A stretch of DNA of 64,000 nt from the NCBI RefSeq assembly GCF_001028175.1, contig NZ_AEJF01000229.1:1-64000 (forward strand), in the 5' to 3' direction. Made by a program: the position numbers and the translations under genes. The notes beneath the pieces were generated by a model that was given only the letters and a program-made list of their open reading frames with translations, was not told where the DNA came from and did no database searches. This document shows, in pieces, positions 42,073 to 51,239 of the stretch (position 1 is the stretch's first letter; the number at the start of each line of letters is the position of its first letter). This DNA is from Caballeronia mineralivorans PML1(12) (lineage in GTDB: Bacteria > Pseudomonadota > Gammaproteobacteria > Burkholderiales > Burkholderiaceae).

Positions 42073-43790
42073 GCTTCGCGCCGTGCATCGTCATCCCGAT
42101 CTACAACCACAAGGACGCGATCGGCGCGACTGTCGCGAATCTCAGCGTGCACGGCTTGCCGCTTTTTATCGTCGATGATGGCAGCGATGACGCCACCCAG
42201 CACGTACTCGCCGCGCTTCGCCAACAGTACCCGGACAAGCTCAAGCTGATCCGTTTGCCGGTCAACGGCGGCAAGGGCGCAGCGGTGATGGCGGGCCTGC
42301 GGGCCGCGCTCGAGGCTGGTTTCACGCATGGCTTGCAGATCGACGCCGACGGACAGCATGACGCCGCCGATGTGCCGCGCTTCATCGAAGCGGCGCGTGC
42401 GGGGCCGGGCGCGGTAATCCTCGGTCGTCCTGTCTACGACGAATCCGTGCCGAAGTCGCGTCTCTACGGCCGTTATCTGACGCATGTGTGGGTGTGGATC
42501 GAAACGCTCTCGTTCACGATCCGCGACTCGATGTGCGGCTTCCGCCTGTATCCGCTCGACGTGGTCTGCGCGCTGATCGATGACGTCCGGTTGCCGACGC
42601 GCATGGATTTCGACATCGAGATCCTGGTGCGTTTGTACTGGCGCAGGACAGCGTTCCGTTCGATTCCGACACGCGTCACGTACGCGAGCGACGGCGTTTC
42701 ACACTTCGACGTGCTGTGGGACAACGTGCGTATCAGCCGTACTCACACGCGGCTTGTCGCGGGCATGCTGTGGCGGCTGCCGATGTTGCTTGCACACAAG
42801 CTGATGCCGCGAGCTTCGGCCACATCGGCGGATGAGAACGATCAGCACTGGTGGCATATCGCGGAACGCGGCAGCCATCTCGGCATGTCCTTGCTTGCGC
42901 TGAGCTGCCGTCTCTTCGGCACGCGCTTCACGGCGTTATGGCTGCATCCGATCGTCGCGTATTTCTTGCTGACAGGGCGCAGTGCCCGGGCTGCATCGCG
43001 CAGCTACTTCATGCATCTTCAACAGGCAGCGCCGCAAGACGGGACACCTCGGCCGGGATGGCTGTCCGCGTATAAGCACATGCTGGCATTCGCGCAATCC
43101 GGCTTCGATAAACTCGCCGCATGGTCGGGCCGCGTCAACATAGAGGACGTGAAGTTCGACGATCCTGCCGCGTTCGAAGCGTTGAGCGCGAGCGGGCGCG
43201 GTGCACTCGTGATCGGCGCGCATCTCGGCAACCTCGAGATGACCCGGGCGCTCGCCACGCGCGGTGCGCACGCGAAGGTCACCGCTGTTGTCTATACCGA
43301 GCACGCACGCCGGTTCAACAGCGTGCTGGCATCGGCGAATAGCGAGTTCGCGCAGCGTCTTGTCGAGGTCAGCGACTTCGGCCCCGAGACGGCGATGATG
43401 ATGCAGGACCGTGTGGATGCGGGCGAGTTGCTGGTGATCGTCGGCGACCGTGTGCCGGCGCATGATTCGGGCCGCACGACCGAAGCGCAGTTCCTGGGTT
43501 CGACGGCGCCTTTCGCGCAAGGGCCTTATGTGCTCGCCCATGCACTGGGTTGCCCCGTGTACCTGTTTTTCTGCCTGAAGGAAGCGCAGGGTTACCGGCT
43601 CTATTTCGAGCCGTTCGCGGAGCGTATCGAGTTGCCGCGCCGTGAGCGTGCGCAGCATCTCGCGGCGTGGGCGCAACGTTATGCAGCGCGTCTCGAACAC
43701 TATTGTCGCAAGGCGCCTTATCAATGGTTCAATTTTTTCGATTTCTGGGCGCGTCCCAATGGCAATGGAGGCGCGAATGGCCGAACATGA
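42069..43790 (+). CDS. Bifunctional glycosyltransferase family 2 / LpxL-like acyltransferase
   Basis: 573 residues. The N-terminal GT2 domain (1-235) has PIYNHKDAIGATV, VDDGSDD and QIDADGQHD with the DxD-type motif. A short linker leads to a lipid A late acyltransferase-like domain (about 265-560) with GAHLGNLEM (HX4E) and GDRVPAHDSGR. This two-domain protein, ApeJ by position, probably builds the glycolipid anchor onto which the polyene is placed at the inner membrane. Confidence 0.85.
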   Translation: MSFAPCIVIPIYNHKDAIGATVANLSVHGLPLFIVDDGSDDATQHVLAALRQQYPDKLKLIRLPVNGGKGAAVMAGLRAALEAGFTHGLQIDADGQHDAADVPRFIEAARAGPGAVILGRPVYDESVPKSRLYGRYLTHVWVWIETLSFTIRDSMCGFRLYPLDVVCALIDDVRLPTRMDFDIEILVRLYWRRTAFRSIPTRVTYASDGVSHFDVLWDNVRISRTHTRLVAGMLWRLPMLLAHKLMPRASATSADENDQHWWHIAERGSHLGMSLLALSCRLFGTRFTALWLHPIVAYFLLTGRSARAASRSYFMHLQQAAPQDGTPRPGWLSAYKHMLAFAQSGFDKLAAWSGRVNIEDVKFDDPAAFEALSASGRGALVIGAHLGNLEMTRALATRGAHAKVTAVVYTEHARRFNSVLASANSEFAQRLVEVSDFGPETAMMMQDRVDAGELLVIVGDRVPAHDSGRTTEAQFLGSTAPFAQGPYVLAHALGCPVYLFFCLKEAQGYRLYFEPFAERIELPRRERAQHLAAWAQRYAARLEHYCRKAPYQWFNFFDFWARPNGNGGANGRT

Positions 43791-45375
43791 TCTGAGTCCC
43801 AACGTACGTAACGTAGCGCTTATGGCCGACGAAGCAATCGTCATCGGCGGCCGGCGGTTGACTATCGAAGAAGTCGTTTCGATTGCGCAGCGGCGCATGC
43901 CGGTTGCGTTGAGCGCCGATCCGGCATGGCGGGCACGCATCGAACGCGGCGCCGAATTCTTGCGCCGGCATTTGGCCCAGGGCGCGACCGTCTATGGCGT
44001 CAACACCGGTTACGGCGACTCGTGCGTGGTCGATGTGCCGATGGAACTCGTCGAAGTCCTGCCCCTGCAACTGCTGCGTTATCACGGCTGCGGCATGGGC
44101 CAGCATCTCGACGACGCGCAGACCCTCGCGGTCATCGCCGCACGGCTCAATTCGCTTGCATACGGCTTTTCCGGCGTGCGGACCGTGCTGCTCGAACGGC
44201 TCGCCGACCTGATCAATCATCGTGTGCTGCCCAGGATTCCATCGGAGGGGTCGGTGGGGGCGAGCGGCGACCTGACGCCGTTGTCCTACGTGGCAGCGGC
44301 GCTCGTTGGCGAACGCGACGTGCAGTACGGCGGCGAGTTGCGCGATGCGCGCAACGTCTGGGCCGAACTGGGCCACGCGCCGCTTACGCTCGCGCCGAAG
44401 GAAGGGCTCGCACTGATGAACGGCACCGCGGTCATGACGGGGCTGGCGTGCCTCGCGTTCGCCCGAGCCAGTCATTTGACGCGGCTCGCCGCACGCCTGA
44501 CCGCGCTGTCCACCGTCGCGCTCGACGGCCGCGCTGCGCACTTCGACCCGATGCTCTTCGAAGTGAAACCGCACGCGGGCCAAGCCGAAGCCGCGACATG
44601 GATTCGCGAGGATCTCGCCGGCCGCGAGGACACGCCGGGCCATCGCCTGCAAGACCGCTACTCGATCCGTTGTGCGCCGCATGTGATAGGCGTCGCGCGC
44701 GACGCGCTGTCATGGGTGCGTCGGGACGTTGAAAACGAACTGAACAGCGCCAACGACAATCCGCTGATCGATCCCGACGGCGAACGCGTGTTGCATGGCG
44801 GCAACTTCTACGGCGGCCACATTGCCTTCGCGATGGACTCGCTGAAAGTCGCCGTCGCGAATCTGGCCGACCTGATGGATCGCCAACTGGCGTTGCTGGT
44901 CGACGATAAATTCAACAACGGCCTGCCGCGCAGTTTGTCGGGCGCGGCGCCGGAGCGCGCATCGATCAATCATGGCTTCAAGGCTGTGCAGATATCGTCG
45001 TCGGCGTGGACGGCGGAAGCGCTCAAGCTGACCATGCCCGCCAGCGTATTTTCTCGTTCGACCGAAGCGCATAACCAGGACAAGGTAAGCATGGGCACGA
45101 TCGCCGCACGCGATTGCCTGCGTATCCTGGAGTTGACCGAGCAGGTTGCCGCGGCCCATACGCTCGCGACCGTGCAGGCTGCACGTTTGCGTCAACGTTT
45201 CAACAATACGACGCCCATCCCCGCGCCACTGCACGCATTCATGGAGAGCGTGACGGCCGCATCACCGTTCGTCGATGAAGACCGCGCGCTCGAAAGCGAC
45301 CTGCGCGCGTTGACTGCGCGGATCGCGGCGTGCGAGCTGGTGAGCGGTTATTGTGGAGAAGGACAGCATGACTGA
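43777..45375 (+). CDS. Aromatic amino acid ammonia-lyase (HAL/TAL family)
   Basis: 532 residues. The MIO cofactor triad A162-S163-G164 lies in GSVGASGDLTPLSY; VYGVNTGYGDS and NSANDNPLID are conserved. It removes ammonia from an aromatic amino acid to give a cinnamate-type starter. The specificity position, HL in tyrosine and SH in histidine lyases, reads Y102-H103 here, so substrate is uncertain; tyrosine giving p-coumarate fits the pathway. Start 43777 is supported by GGAGG five bases upstream; in-frame ATGs at 43759 and 43765 are weaker. Confidence 0.83.
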   Translation: MAEHDLSPNVRNVALMADEAIVIGGRRLTIEEVVSIAQRRMPVALSADPAWRARIERGAEFLRRHLAQGATVYGVNTGYGDSCVVDVPMELVEVLPLQLLRYHGCGMGQHLDDAQTLAVIAARLNSLAYGFSGVRTVLLERLADLINHRVLPRIPSEGSVGASGDLTPLSYVAAALVGERDVQYGGELRDARNVWAELGHAPLTLAPKEGLALMNGTAVMTGLACLAFARASHLTRLAARLTALSTVALDGRAAHFDPMLFEVKPHAGQAEAATWIREDLAGREDTPGHRLQDRYSIRCAPHVIGVARDALSWVRRDVENELNSANDNPLIDPDGERVLHGGNFYGGHIAFAMDSLKVAVANLADLMDRQLALLVDDKFNNGLPRSLSGAAPERASINHGFKAVQISSSAWTAEALKLTMPASVFSRSTEAHNQDKVSMGTIAARDCLRILELTEQVAAAHTLATVQAARLRQRFNNTTPIPAPLHAFMESVTAASPFVDEDRALESDLRALTARIAACELVSGYCGEGQHD

Positions 45376-45805
45376 AGCTGAGGCACCCAAGGTCCTGACG
45401 GCGAGCGCGACAGTCGAAGTGCCGTTCCACGACGTCGACGCCATGAACGTCTGCTGGCATGGGCATTACTTGAAGTACTTCGAGATCGGCCGGGCCGCGC
45501 TGTTGCGCGTGTTCGACTACGACTATCGCGAGATGCAGGCGTCGGGATATCTCTGGCCCATCGTCGAAGCGCATCTGAAGTACGTGCGTCCAGCCACCTA
45601 TGGGCAGCAGATTGAAGTCCGCGCGCAATTGCTGGAGTATGAAAACCGCCTGAAGATTGGCTATGAGATCGTCGATGCCGCTTCCGGCGAGCGGCTAACG
45701 AAGGGTTACACGATCCAGGTTGCCATCGACGCAGCGACGCAGGAACTGCAATTCGTGTCTCCGCCGGTGGTGTTCGAGAAGCTGGAGCGCGCATGGGCAC
45801 GTTGA
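45368..45805 (+). CDS. apeK: 4HBT-type acyl thioesterase of the aryl-polyene pathway
   Basis: 145 residues, hotdog fold. VPFHDVDAMNVCWHGHYLKYFE carries the catalytic Asp of 4-hydroxybenzoyl-CoA-thioesterase relatives. It probably releases the mature polyene or removes misprimed chains from ACP. Overlaps the ammonia-lyase by eight bases and the LolA-like gene by thirteen. Confidence 0.85.
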   Translation: MTEAEAPKVLTASATVEVPFHDVDAMNVCWHGHYLKYFEIGRAALLRVFDYDYREMQASGYLWPIVEAHLKYVRPATYGQQIEVRAQLLEYENRLKIGYEIVDAASGERLTKGYTIQVAIDAATQELQFVSPPVVFEKLERAWAR

Positions 45806-46440
45806 AGCTGCGCAGTGTCATAAGTGTCATAGCGGCTGCGTTTATCGCGTTCTCGCCGGCGGTGCTGGCCGCATCGGCGAATGATACGGGCCTCGTTTCG
45901 CAGATAGCGGCGCATCTCGCGCAAGCGAAGGGCGTTCGCGCGCAGTTCACGCAAACCCAAACGCTTTCAGCGATGAAACAGCCGCTCGTCAGCACGGGTT
46001 CGCTGATTTTCTTCCGCGAGCGCGGCGCGATCTGGCAGATCGATACACCGTACAAAGCGACCTACGTCATCACCGATATCGGGGTGAGCGAGGTGAACGC
46101 CAGCGGCCAGCGCACGAGCACGAATAGCGGCAACGGCGTGCGTGGTGTGGCGCAAGTTTCGCGGATGATGCGCGCGATGCTGGGTGGCGATCTCTCGGCG
46201 CTCTACGCACAATTCGACGTGCACGCCGACGGCACGCCCGCGCAGTGGCGTATGCAACTGACGCCGAACCAGCCGCAGCTCGCCCAGTCGATCAAGGGCC
46301 TGGAGATGAGTGGCGGCGGCTATTTGCAGGCGTTGCGCATCACGCTCGCGAATGGCGACATCACGCGTATCGACTTCGCGAACAGTGCGGCGGTGAGTGA
46401 ACTGGCGCCGACTGAGCGCACGCTTTTCGGAGCGCCGTAA
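45793..46440 (+). CDS. LolA-like periplasmic carrier
   Basis: 215 residues. A cleavable signal peptide (hydrophobic stretch ending SPAVLAAS) precedes a LolA-type fold with GVRAQFTQTQTL and SLIFFRERGAIWQIDTPYKATYVI. It probably ferries the amphipathic pigment across the periplasm to the outer membrane, working with the RND-type exporter encoded next. Position equals ApeL. Confidence 0.84.
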   Translation: MGTLKLRSVISVIAAAFIAFSPAVLAASANDTGLVSQIAAHLAQAKGVRAQFTQTQTLSAMKQPLVSTGSLIFFRERGAIWQIDTPYKATYVITDIGVSEVNASGQRTSTNSGNGVRGVAQVSRMMRAMLGGDLSALYAQFDVHADGTPAQWRMQLTPNQPQLAQSIKGLEMSGGGYLQALRITLANGDITRIDFANSAAVSELAPTERTLFGAP

Positions 46441-48836
46441 TGCAGGTGCCGCAATCACGAGCCGCGAAACCGGTGTGGCGCACACGTGCCGCATGGCTGC
46501 TGCTCGCGCTTGTCGCAGCGCTTTATTGTGTGTGGCGTTTCGCCGGGCCTTCGCCGCTGCAGACGAACCTGCTTGCGTTATTGCCCGCGACGGAAGCCGA
46601 TCCGGTCGCTGAAAAAGCCGTCGATACGCTAGCCACCGCGCTCGGTGATCGTACGGTTTTTCTCGTGACCAGCAACGACGCAGCACATGCGAAAGCTGCG
46701 GCGAAACAGCTTGGCTCGACGTTGTCTGTAAGCGGGGCGTTTGGCTCGGTAACCGCAGAGTTGCCGCCGTTCGATGTATCGAAGATTGCCGGGCTCTACA
46801 TGCCATATCGATTCGGCTTGCTTGCACCGGCCGATCGCGCGGCGCTCATGGACGGCACCGTCTCTCTGCACGACACACTCGCGCGACGCCTCTACAGCCC
46901 GCTGCGTAGCGGCCTCGCGACTGAGCTCGCCGACGACCCGCTCGGCTGGCTCGAACACTGGCTTGCAGGCTTGCCGCTTGCGACCTCAAACCTGGAGATT
47001 GAAGACGGGATGCTGGTTGCGCATCGAGGGAATGCAACCAGCGTTCTTGTGATGGCGACGTTGCCGGGTTCGGCGTATGAATCAAAGGTTCAGCATGCCG
47101 TCCATGACTCCGTGGCGCGCAGTGAAGGTGCGCTCAAGCACGATTTCCCCGATGTAACCCTGGCCCGCACCGGCGCTGTTTTCTACGCCGAGGCGGCGCG
47201 TGCCGCCTCGGAGCGTGAGGTACATCTGATCGGCGTCGCGTCGGTCTGCGGGATTGCGTTGCTGATGTTATGGGTGTTCCGTTCGCCGCGGCTGATTCTG
47301 CTCGGGTTCGTTTCGACGGCGCTTGGTATCGTGTGTGCGCTCGCTGCCACCATGCTGATATTCGGCAAGCTGCATCTGCTGACGCTCGTGTTCGGCGCGA
47401 GTCTGATCGGCGAGGCAGTCGATTATTCGATCCAGTATTTCGTGGTCTATCTCGGTGCAGGACGTGACTGGGATGCACAGCGCGGCGTGCGTGCCGTGCG
47501 GCCGGCGCTGATGGTCGCATTGACGACGAGCCTGCTGGGCTACACCATCCTCACATGGGTGCCGTTTCCCGCGCTCAAGCAGATCGCGTGTTTTGCAATC
47601 GTGGGGATCTGTACCGCGTTCGCGTCGGTGTTGTGGTTGTTGCCGGCGCTGCTGGTTCGAGCGCCCAAGCGCAGTCCGCAGCGCGTATTCGCCGGAGCGG
47701 CGCGTCTGCTTGCCACGTGGCATGCGTTGATTGGCGGGCGGCGGGCCTGGGGTGTCGCGGCTCTTCTGCTGATCGTTGCAGCGCCGGGCTGGCTACGGCT
47801 CACGAGCGACGACGACATCCATCTGCTGATCGAACGCGATCCTGTGCTCATGGCGCAAGAGCAGAAGGTGCGCGACGCGGTCGGTGTCGACAACAGCACG
47901 CAGTTTTTCGTCGTGCGCGGCGAGACGTCCGAGATCGTGCTAGAGCGTGCTGAAGCGCTGGGCGCGAAGCTCGACGGTTTGACGGGCGCAGCGAGGCTGA
48001 GTACCTGGCAATCGGTGACGTCGTTCGTACCATCGGCGAAGCGGCAGGGTGAGGACCATACGCTGCTGAGCCAACGCGTATTCAGCGATCCGGCCGCGTT
48101 GCGCGCGACGCTCGTTCAAGCCGGTTTCCGCGATGAAGTGGCCGATGCATGGCTCGCGGCCTACGCGAAGTCGGGCCACGCGGTGCTAACGGTCGATAGC
48201 TGGCTTGCGGCGCCGTGGTCGCAGCCGTTCCGTCATCTATGGCTCGGCAAAATGGACGTTGCTGGCTATGCCGCCGTCGTGATCCCGCAGGGCGTTACAT
48301 CCGCGAACGAACCTGCGCTGATCGCAACCGCGCACACGCTGCCGGGCGTAAGCTTCGTCGATAAAGCCGCGAGCGTCTCGACGCTGTTCGGCGCGTATCG
48401 TGTCGACAGCGGCATCTGGCTCGCGGGCGCGCTGTTGCTCGTGCTCCTGCTGATGATGGTGCGCTACCGGCTGCTCGGCGGCATCGTCGTCACGCTGCCA
48501 GTTCTGCTGGCGGTCGGCGTGACGCTCGCGGTGTTTGGTTATGCAGGCGTGCCGCTGAACCTGTTCAACTGGCTCGCATTGATGCTGGTGCTCGGCGTGG
48601 GCGCAAACTATGCGGTATTTCTGCGCGAAGGCGCCGCGCGCGCCGACGCGGATCTCGGCGCGGTGTGGACGGGCGTGCTGTTATCGGCGGCAACGACCTT
48701 GCTTTCCTTCGGTTTGCTCGCCATGAGCGCGATGCCCGCGCTGAAAAGTTTCGGCGCGACGCTGGCGCTCGGTATCGCGGTATCGGCGCTGCTTGCGCCG
48801 GTCGGCATGCCATCGGAACGAAGGAGGGCCACATGA
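46440..48836 (+). CDS. MMPL/RND-superfamily exporter
   Basis: 798 residues, about 12 membrane segments in two halves each preceded by a large periplasmic loop. Segments such as GIALLMLWVFRSPRLILLGF and LLVLLLMMVRYRLLGGIVV, plus GASLIGEAVDYSIQYFVVYL and LVLGVGANYAVFLREG (the conserved Asp/Asn region), match hopanoid/lipid RND exporters of MMPL type. It corresponds to ApeM and should extract the pigment-lipid from the inner membrane for handover to the LolA-like protein. Confidence 0.87.
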   Translation: MQVPQSRAAKPVWRTRAAWLLLALVAALYCVWRFAGPSPLQTNLLALLPATEADPVAEKAVDTLATALGDRTVFLVTSNDAAHAKAAAKQLGSTLSVSGAFGSVTAELPPFDVSKIAGLYMPYRFGLLAPADRAALMDGTVSLHDTLARRLYSPLRSGLATELADDPLGWLEHWLAGLPLATSNLEIEDGMLVAHRGNATSVLVMATLPGSAYESKVQHAVHDSVARSEGALKHDFPDVTLARTGAVFYAEAARAASEREVHLIGVASVCGIALLMLWVFRSPRLILLGFVSTALGIVCALAATMLIFGKLHLLTLVFGASLIGEAVDYSIQYFVVYLGAGRDWDAQRGVRAVRPALMVALTTSLLGYTILTWVPFPALKQIACFAIVGICTAFASVLWLLPALLVRAPKRSPQRVFAGAARLLATWHALIGGRRAWGVAALLLIVAAPGWLRLTSDDDIHLLIERDPVLMAQEQKVRDAVGVDNSTQFFVVRGETSEIVLERAEALGAKLDGLTGAARLSTWQSVTSFVPSAKRQGEDHTLLSQRVFSDPAALRATLVQAGFRDEVADAWLAAYAKSGHAVLTVDSWLAAPWSQPFRHLWLGKMDVAGYAAVVIPQGVTSANEPALIATAHTLPGVSFVDKAASVSTLFGAYRVDSGIWLAGALLLVLLLMMVRYRLLGGIVVTLPVLLAVGVTLAVFGYAGVPLNLFNWLALMLVLGVGANYAVFLREGAARADADLGAVWTGVLLSAATTLLSFGLLAMSAMPALKSFGATLALGIAVSALLAPVGMPSERRRAT

Positions 48837-50026
48837 ACGCGCCACGTGTTTATCTGCATGCGCTGGGGTTGATCAACGCGCTCGGGGGGAGTGTCGACTC
48901 GATCGTGCCCGCGCTCGCCGCCGGTGTTGCACCCGGCATGGGGACGATCCATACCGGTATCGGCGATGCTTTTGTCGGTAGCGTGACCGTGCCGCTCAAC
49001 GTCGCGCCGCCGGAATCGCTTGCGCGTTACGACTGCCGCAACAACCGGCTGTTGCTCGCCGCGCTCGCGCAGATCGCGCCGGCTGTGGAGGCCGCCCGTG
49101 AACGTTACGGCGCGCACCGGATCGGCGTGGTGCTTGGCACGAGCACGTCGGGCATCGAAGCGGCCGAGGCTGCGTTCGTCTACCAGGCACAAGCGGGCAA
49201 GTTGCCGCTGAGCTTCGACTACCGGCAGGTGGAGATCGGCACGGTGGCGCCGTTTGCCGCGGCTGCACTCGACATCCACGGCCCCGCATTCACGATCTCG
49301 ACCGCGTGTACGTCCAGCGCGAAGGCGTTCGTCTCGGCACGCCGGTTGTTGCAATTGCACTTGTGCGATGCGGTCGTGGTCGGCGGGGTCGATTCATTGT
49401 GCGAGTTGACCGTGCAGGGTTTCGCGTCGCTCGAATCGACCAGCGTGGTCCGCTCCAATCCGATGAGCCGCAATCGCTGCGGGATCAACGTGGGTGAGGG
49501 CGCGGCCGTGTTCCTGATGAGCCGCGACGAAGGCCCGGTAGTCCTCACCGGCGTGGGCGAATCGAGCGATGCGCATCATATCTCCGCCCCCGATCCGCAC
49601 GGCGCGGGCGGTGAAATTGCATTGCGTGCTGCACTGGCGGACGCGGGTCTCGCGCCGTCTGATATCGCTTACGTGAACCTCCATGCAACGGCGACGCGCA
49701 AGAACGACGACATGGAAGCGCATCTGATGGCGCGGGTATTCGAGGGCGGCGTAGCGGCGAGCGGCACCAAGCCGCTGACCGGGCATCAACTCGGCGCAGC
49801 GGGCGCGACTGAGCTGGGGTTCGCGTGGCTTACGCTTGCGCGCAACGACGTCGCGTTGCCGCGTCATCTGTGGGACGGCGAGGCCGACCCGGCTTTGCCG
49901 CGGCTCGATCTTGTCGAAAACGCGCGCTATCTGCCACGCGCGACGGGTACGACGGGCACGCAGTACGTGATGAGCAATTCGTTTGCGTTTGGCGGCAGCA
50001 ACGTCAGCCTGATTCTCGGCCGGTGA
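48833..50026 (+). CDS. apeO: Beta-ketoacyl-ACP synthase ApeO-like
   Basis: 397 residues with a full active site: C159 in STACTSSAK, His in NLHATAT and His in GHQLGAAG. MNAPRVYLHALGLINALG and the order apeO-P-Q-R identify it. In the studied pathway ApeO acts with the ApeC chain-length factor to elongate the aryl starter with malonyl-ACP. The DUF3261 lipoprotein gene that often precedes apeO is absent here. Confidence 0.84.
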   Translation: MNAPRVYLHALGLINALGGSVDSIVPALAAGVAPGMGTIHTGIGDAFVGSVTVPLNVAPPESLARYDCRNNRLLLAALAQIAPAVEAARERYGAHRIGVVLGTSTSGIEAAEAAFVYQAQAGKLPLSFDYRQVEIGTVAPFAAAALDIHGPAFTISTACTSSAKAFVSARRLLQLHLCDAVVVGGVDSLCELTVQGFASLESTSVVRSNPMSRNRCGINVGEGAAVFLMSRDEGPVVLTGVGESSDAHHISAPDPHGAGGEIALRAALADAGLAPSDIAYVNLHATATRKNDDMEAHLMARVFEGGVAASGTKPLTGHQLGAAGATELGFAWLTLARNDVALPRHLWDGEADPALPRLDLVENARYLPRATGTTGTQYVMSNSFAFGGSNVSLILGR

Positions 50027-50517
50027 TGACCATGACGATCCATACGACCGGCCACGGCTTCGGCCCTATTGAAACGATCTTGCCGCACCGGGGCACGATG
50101 CTGCTGCTCGACCGGGTCAGCGACTGCACGGACGAGACCCTGACAGCCTACGCAAGCGTGCGCGCCGATGCCTGGTACGCCGATGCCGATGGCGCGATGC
50201 CGGCGTGGATCGGCATCGAACTGATGGCGCAGGCGATTGCCGCGCACGTCGGTTTGCTCGCGATGCGCGCAGGCGGTCGGGCACGTCCCGGCGTACTGCT
50301 CGGCTCACGCCGATACGAAGCGCATATCCCGGCATTTGCACGCGGCGCCCAACTGCGCATCGAAGCGAAAGAACTGCTGCGCGGCGACGATGGCCAAGGC
50401 CACGGCGCCTACGAATGCGCGATCCATCACGACAGCGTGTGCTGCGCCGAGGCGGTCATCAAGGTGTATCAACCGGCTGATTTTCAGTCGTTCATCGAAG
50501 GGAGTTTCGGATCATGA
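50026..50517 (+). CDS. apeP: 3-hydroxyacyl-ACP dehydratase of the aryl-polyene pathway
   Basis: 163 residues, hotdog fold. ILPHRGTMLLLDRV and the catalytic-Glu helix IGIELMAQAIAAHVG match FabZ-like ApeP enzymes, which act as the partner of the ApeI dehydratase. Starts at 50026 (ATG, overlapping the KS stop) or 50032. Confidence 0.84.
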   Translation: MTMTIHTTGHGFGPIETILPHRGTMLLLDRVSDCTDETLTAYASVRADAWYADADGAMPAWIGIELMAQAIAAHVGLLAMRAGGRARPGVLLGSRRYEAHIPAFARGAQLRIEAKELLRGDDGQGHGAYECAIHHDSVCCAEAVIKVYQPADFQSFIEGSFGS

Positions 50518-51239
50518 GCCGGCGTGTTCTTGTAACGGGCGCAAGCCGCGGCATCGGCCGCGCGATCGCGTATCAACTCGCGGCGGATGGCTTCACGGTC
50601 TCCGTGCATTGCCGCAGTGGGCGCACTGAAGCCGAAGCTGTCGCGACCGGCATTGCCGCGCAGGGCGGCACGGCAAAGGTGCTGCAATTCGATGTACGCG
50701 ACCGTGCCGCGTGCCGCGAGGCCCTGGAAGCGGACGTGGCGACGCACGGTGCGTATTACGGCATCGTCTGCTGCGCGGGCGTGACGCGCGATGCGGCGTT
50801 TCCAGCGCTTACCGAAGAGGACTGGGACATTGTGATCGAAACCGGCCTCGACTCCTTTTATAACGTCGTACATCCGCTGACCATGCCGCTCGTGCGGGCG
50901 CGGCAGGGAGGGCGCATTGTGACGATCGCCTCCGTCTCGGGCGTGATGGGCAATCGCGGCCAGGTCAACTACAGCGCAGCGAAGGCCGGATTGATCGGCG
51001 CCACGAAGGCGCTCGCCGTCGAACTGGCAACGCGCAACATCACCGTCAACTGCGTGGCGCCTGGACTGATCGATACCGGCATGCTTGATGGTGTGCCGCT
51101 CGAGCAGGCGTTGAAGACGGTGCCGATGAACCGCGTCGGGCAACCGGCCGAAGTGGCGTCCGTGGTGAGCTTCCTGATGTCGGATGCGGCCTCGTATGTC
51201 ACGCGGCAGGTGATCGGCGTCAATGGCGGGATGATTTGA
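50514..51239 (+). CDS. apeQ: 3-oxoacyl-ACP reductase of the aryl-polyene pathway
   Basis: 241 residues, FabG-type short-chain dehydrogenase. TGASRGIGRAI is the NADPH loop, then CCAGV, SVSGVMGNRGQVNYSAAK with the Ser-Tyr-Lys set. It reduces the beta-keto group in each round. No enoyl reductase gene exists in the cluster, which is why double bonds are retained and a polyene results. Confidence 0.87.
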   Translation: MSRRVLVTGASRGIGRAIAYQLAADGFTVSVHCRSGRTEAEAVATGIAAQGGTAKVLQFDVRDRAACREALEADVATHGAYYGIVCCAGVTRDAAFPALTEEDWDIVIETGLDSFYNVVHPLTMPLVRARQGGRIVTIASVSGVMGNRGQVNYSAAKAGLIGATKALAVELATRNITVNCVAPGLIDTGMLDGVPLEQALKTVPMNRVGQPAEVASVVSFLMSDAASYVTRQVIGVNGGMI

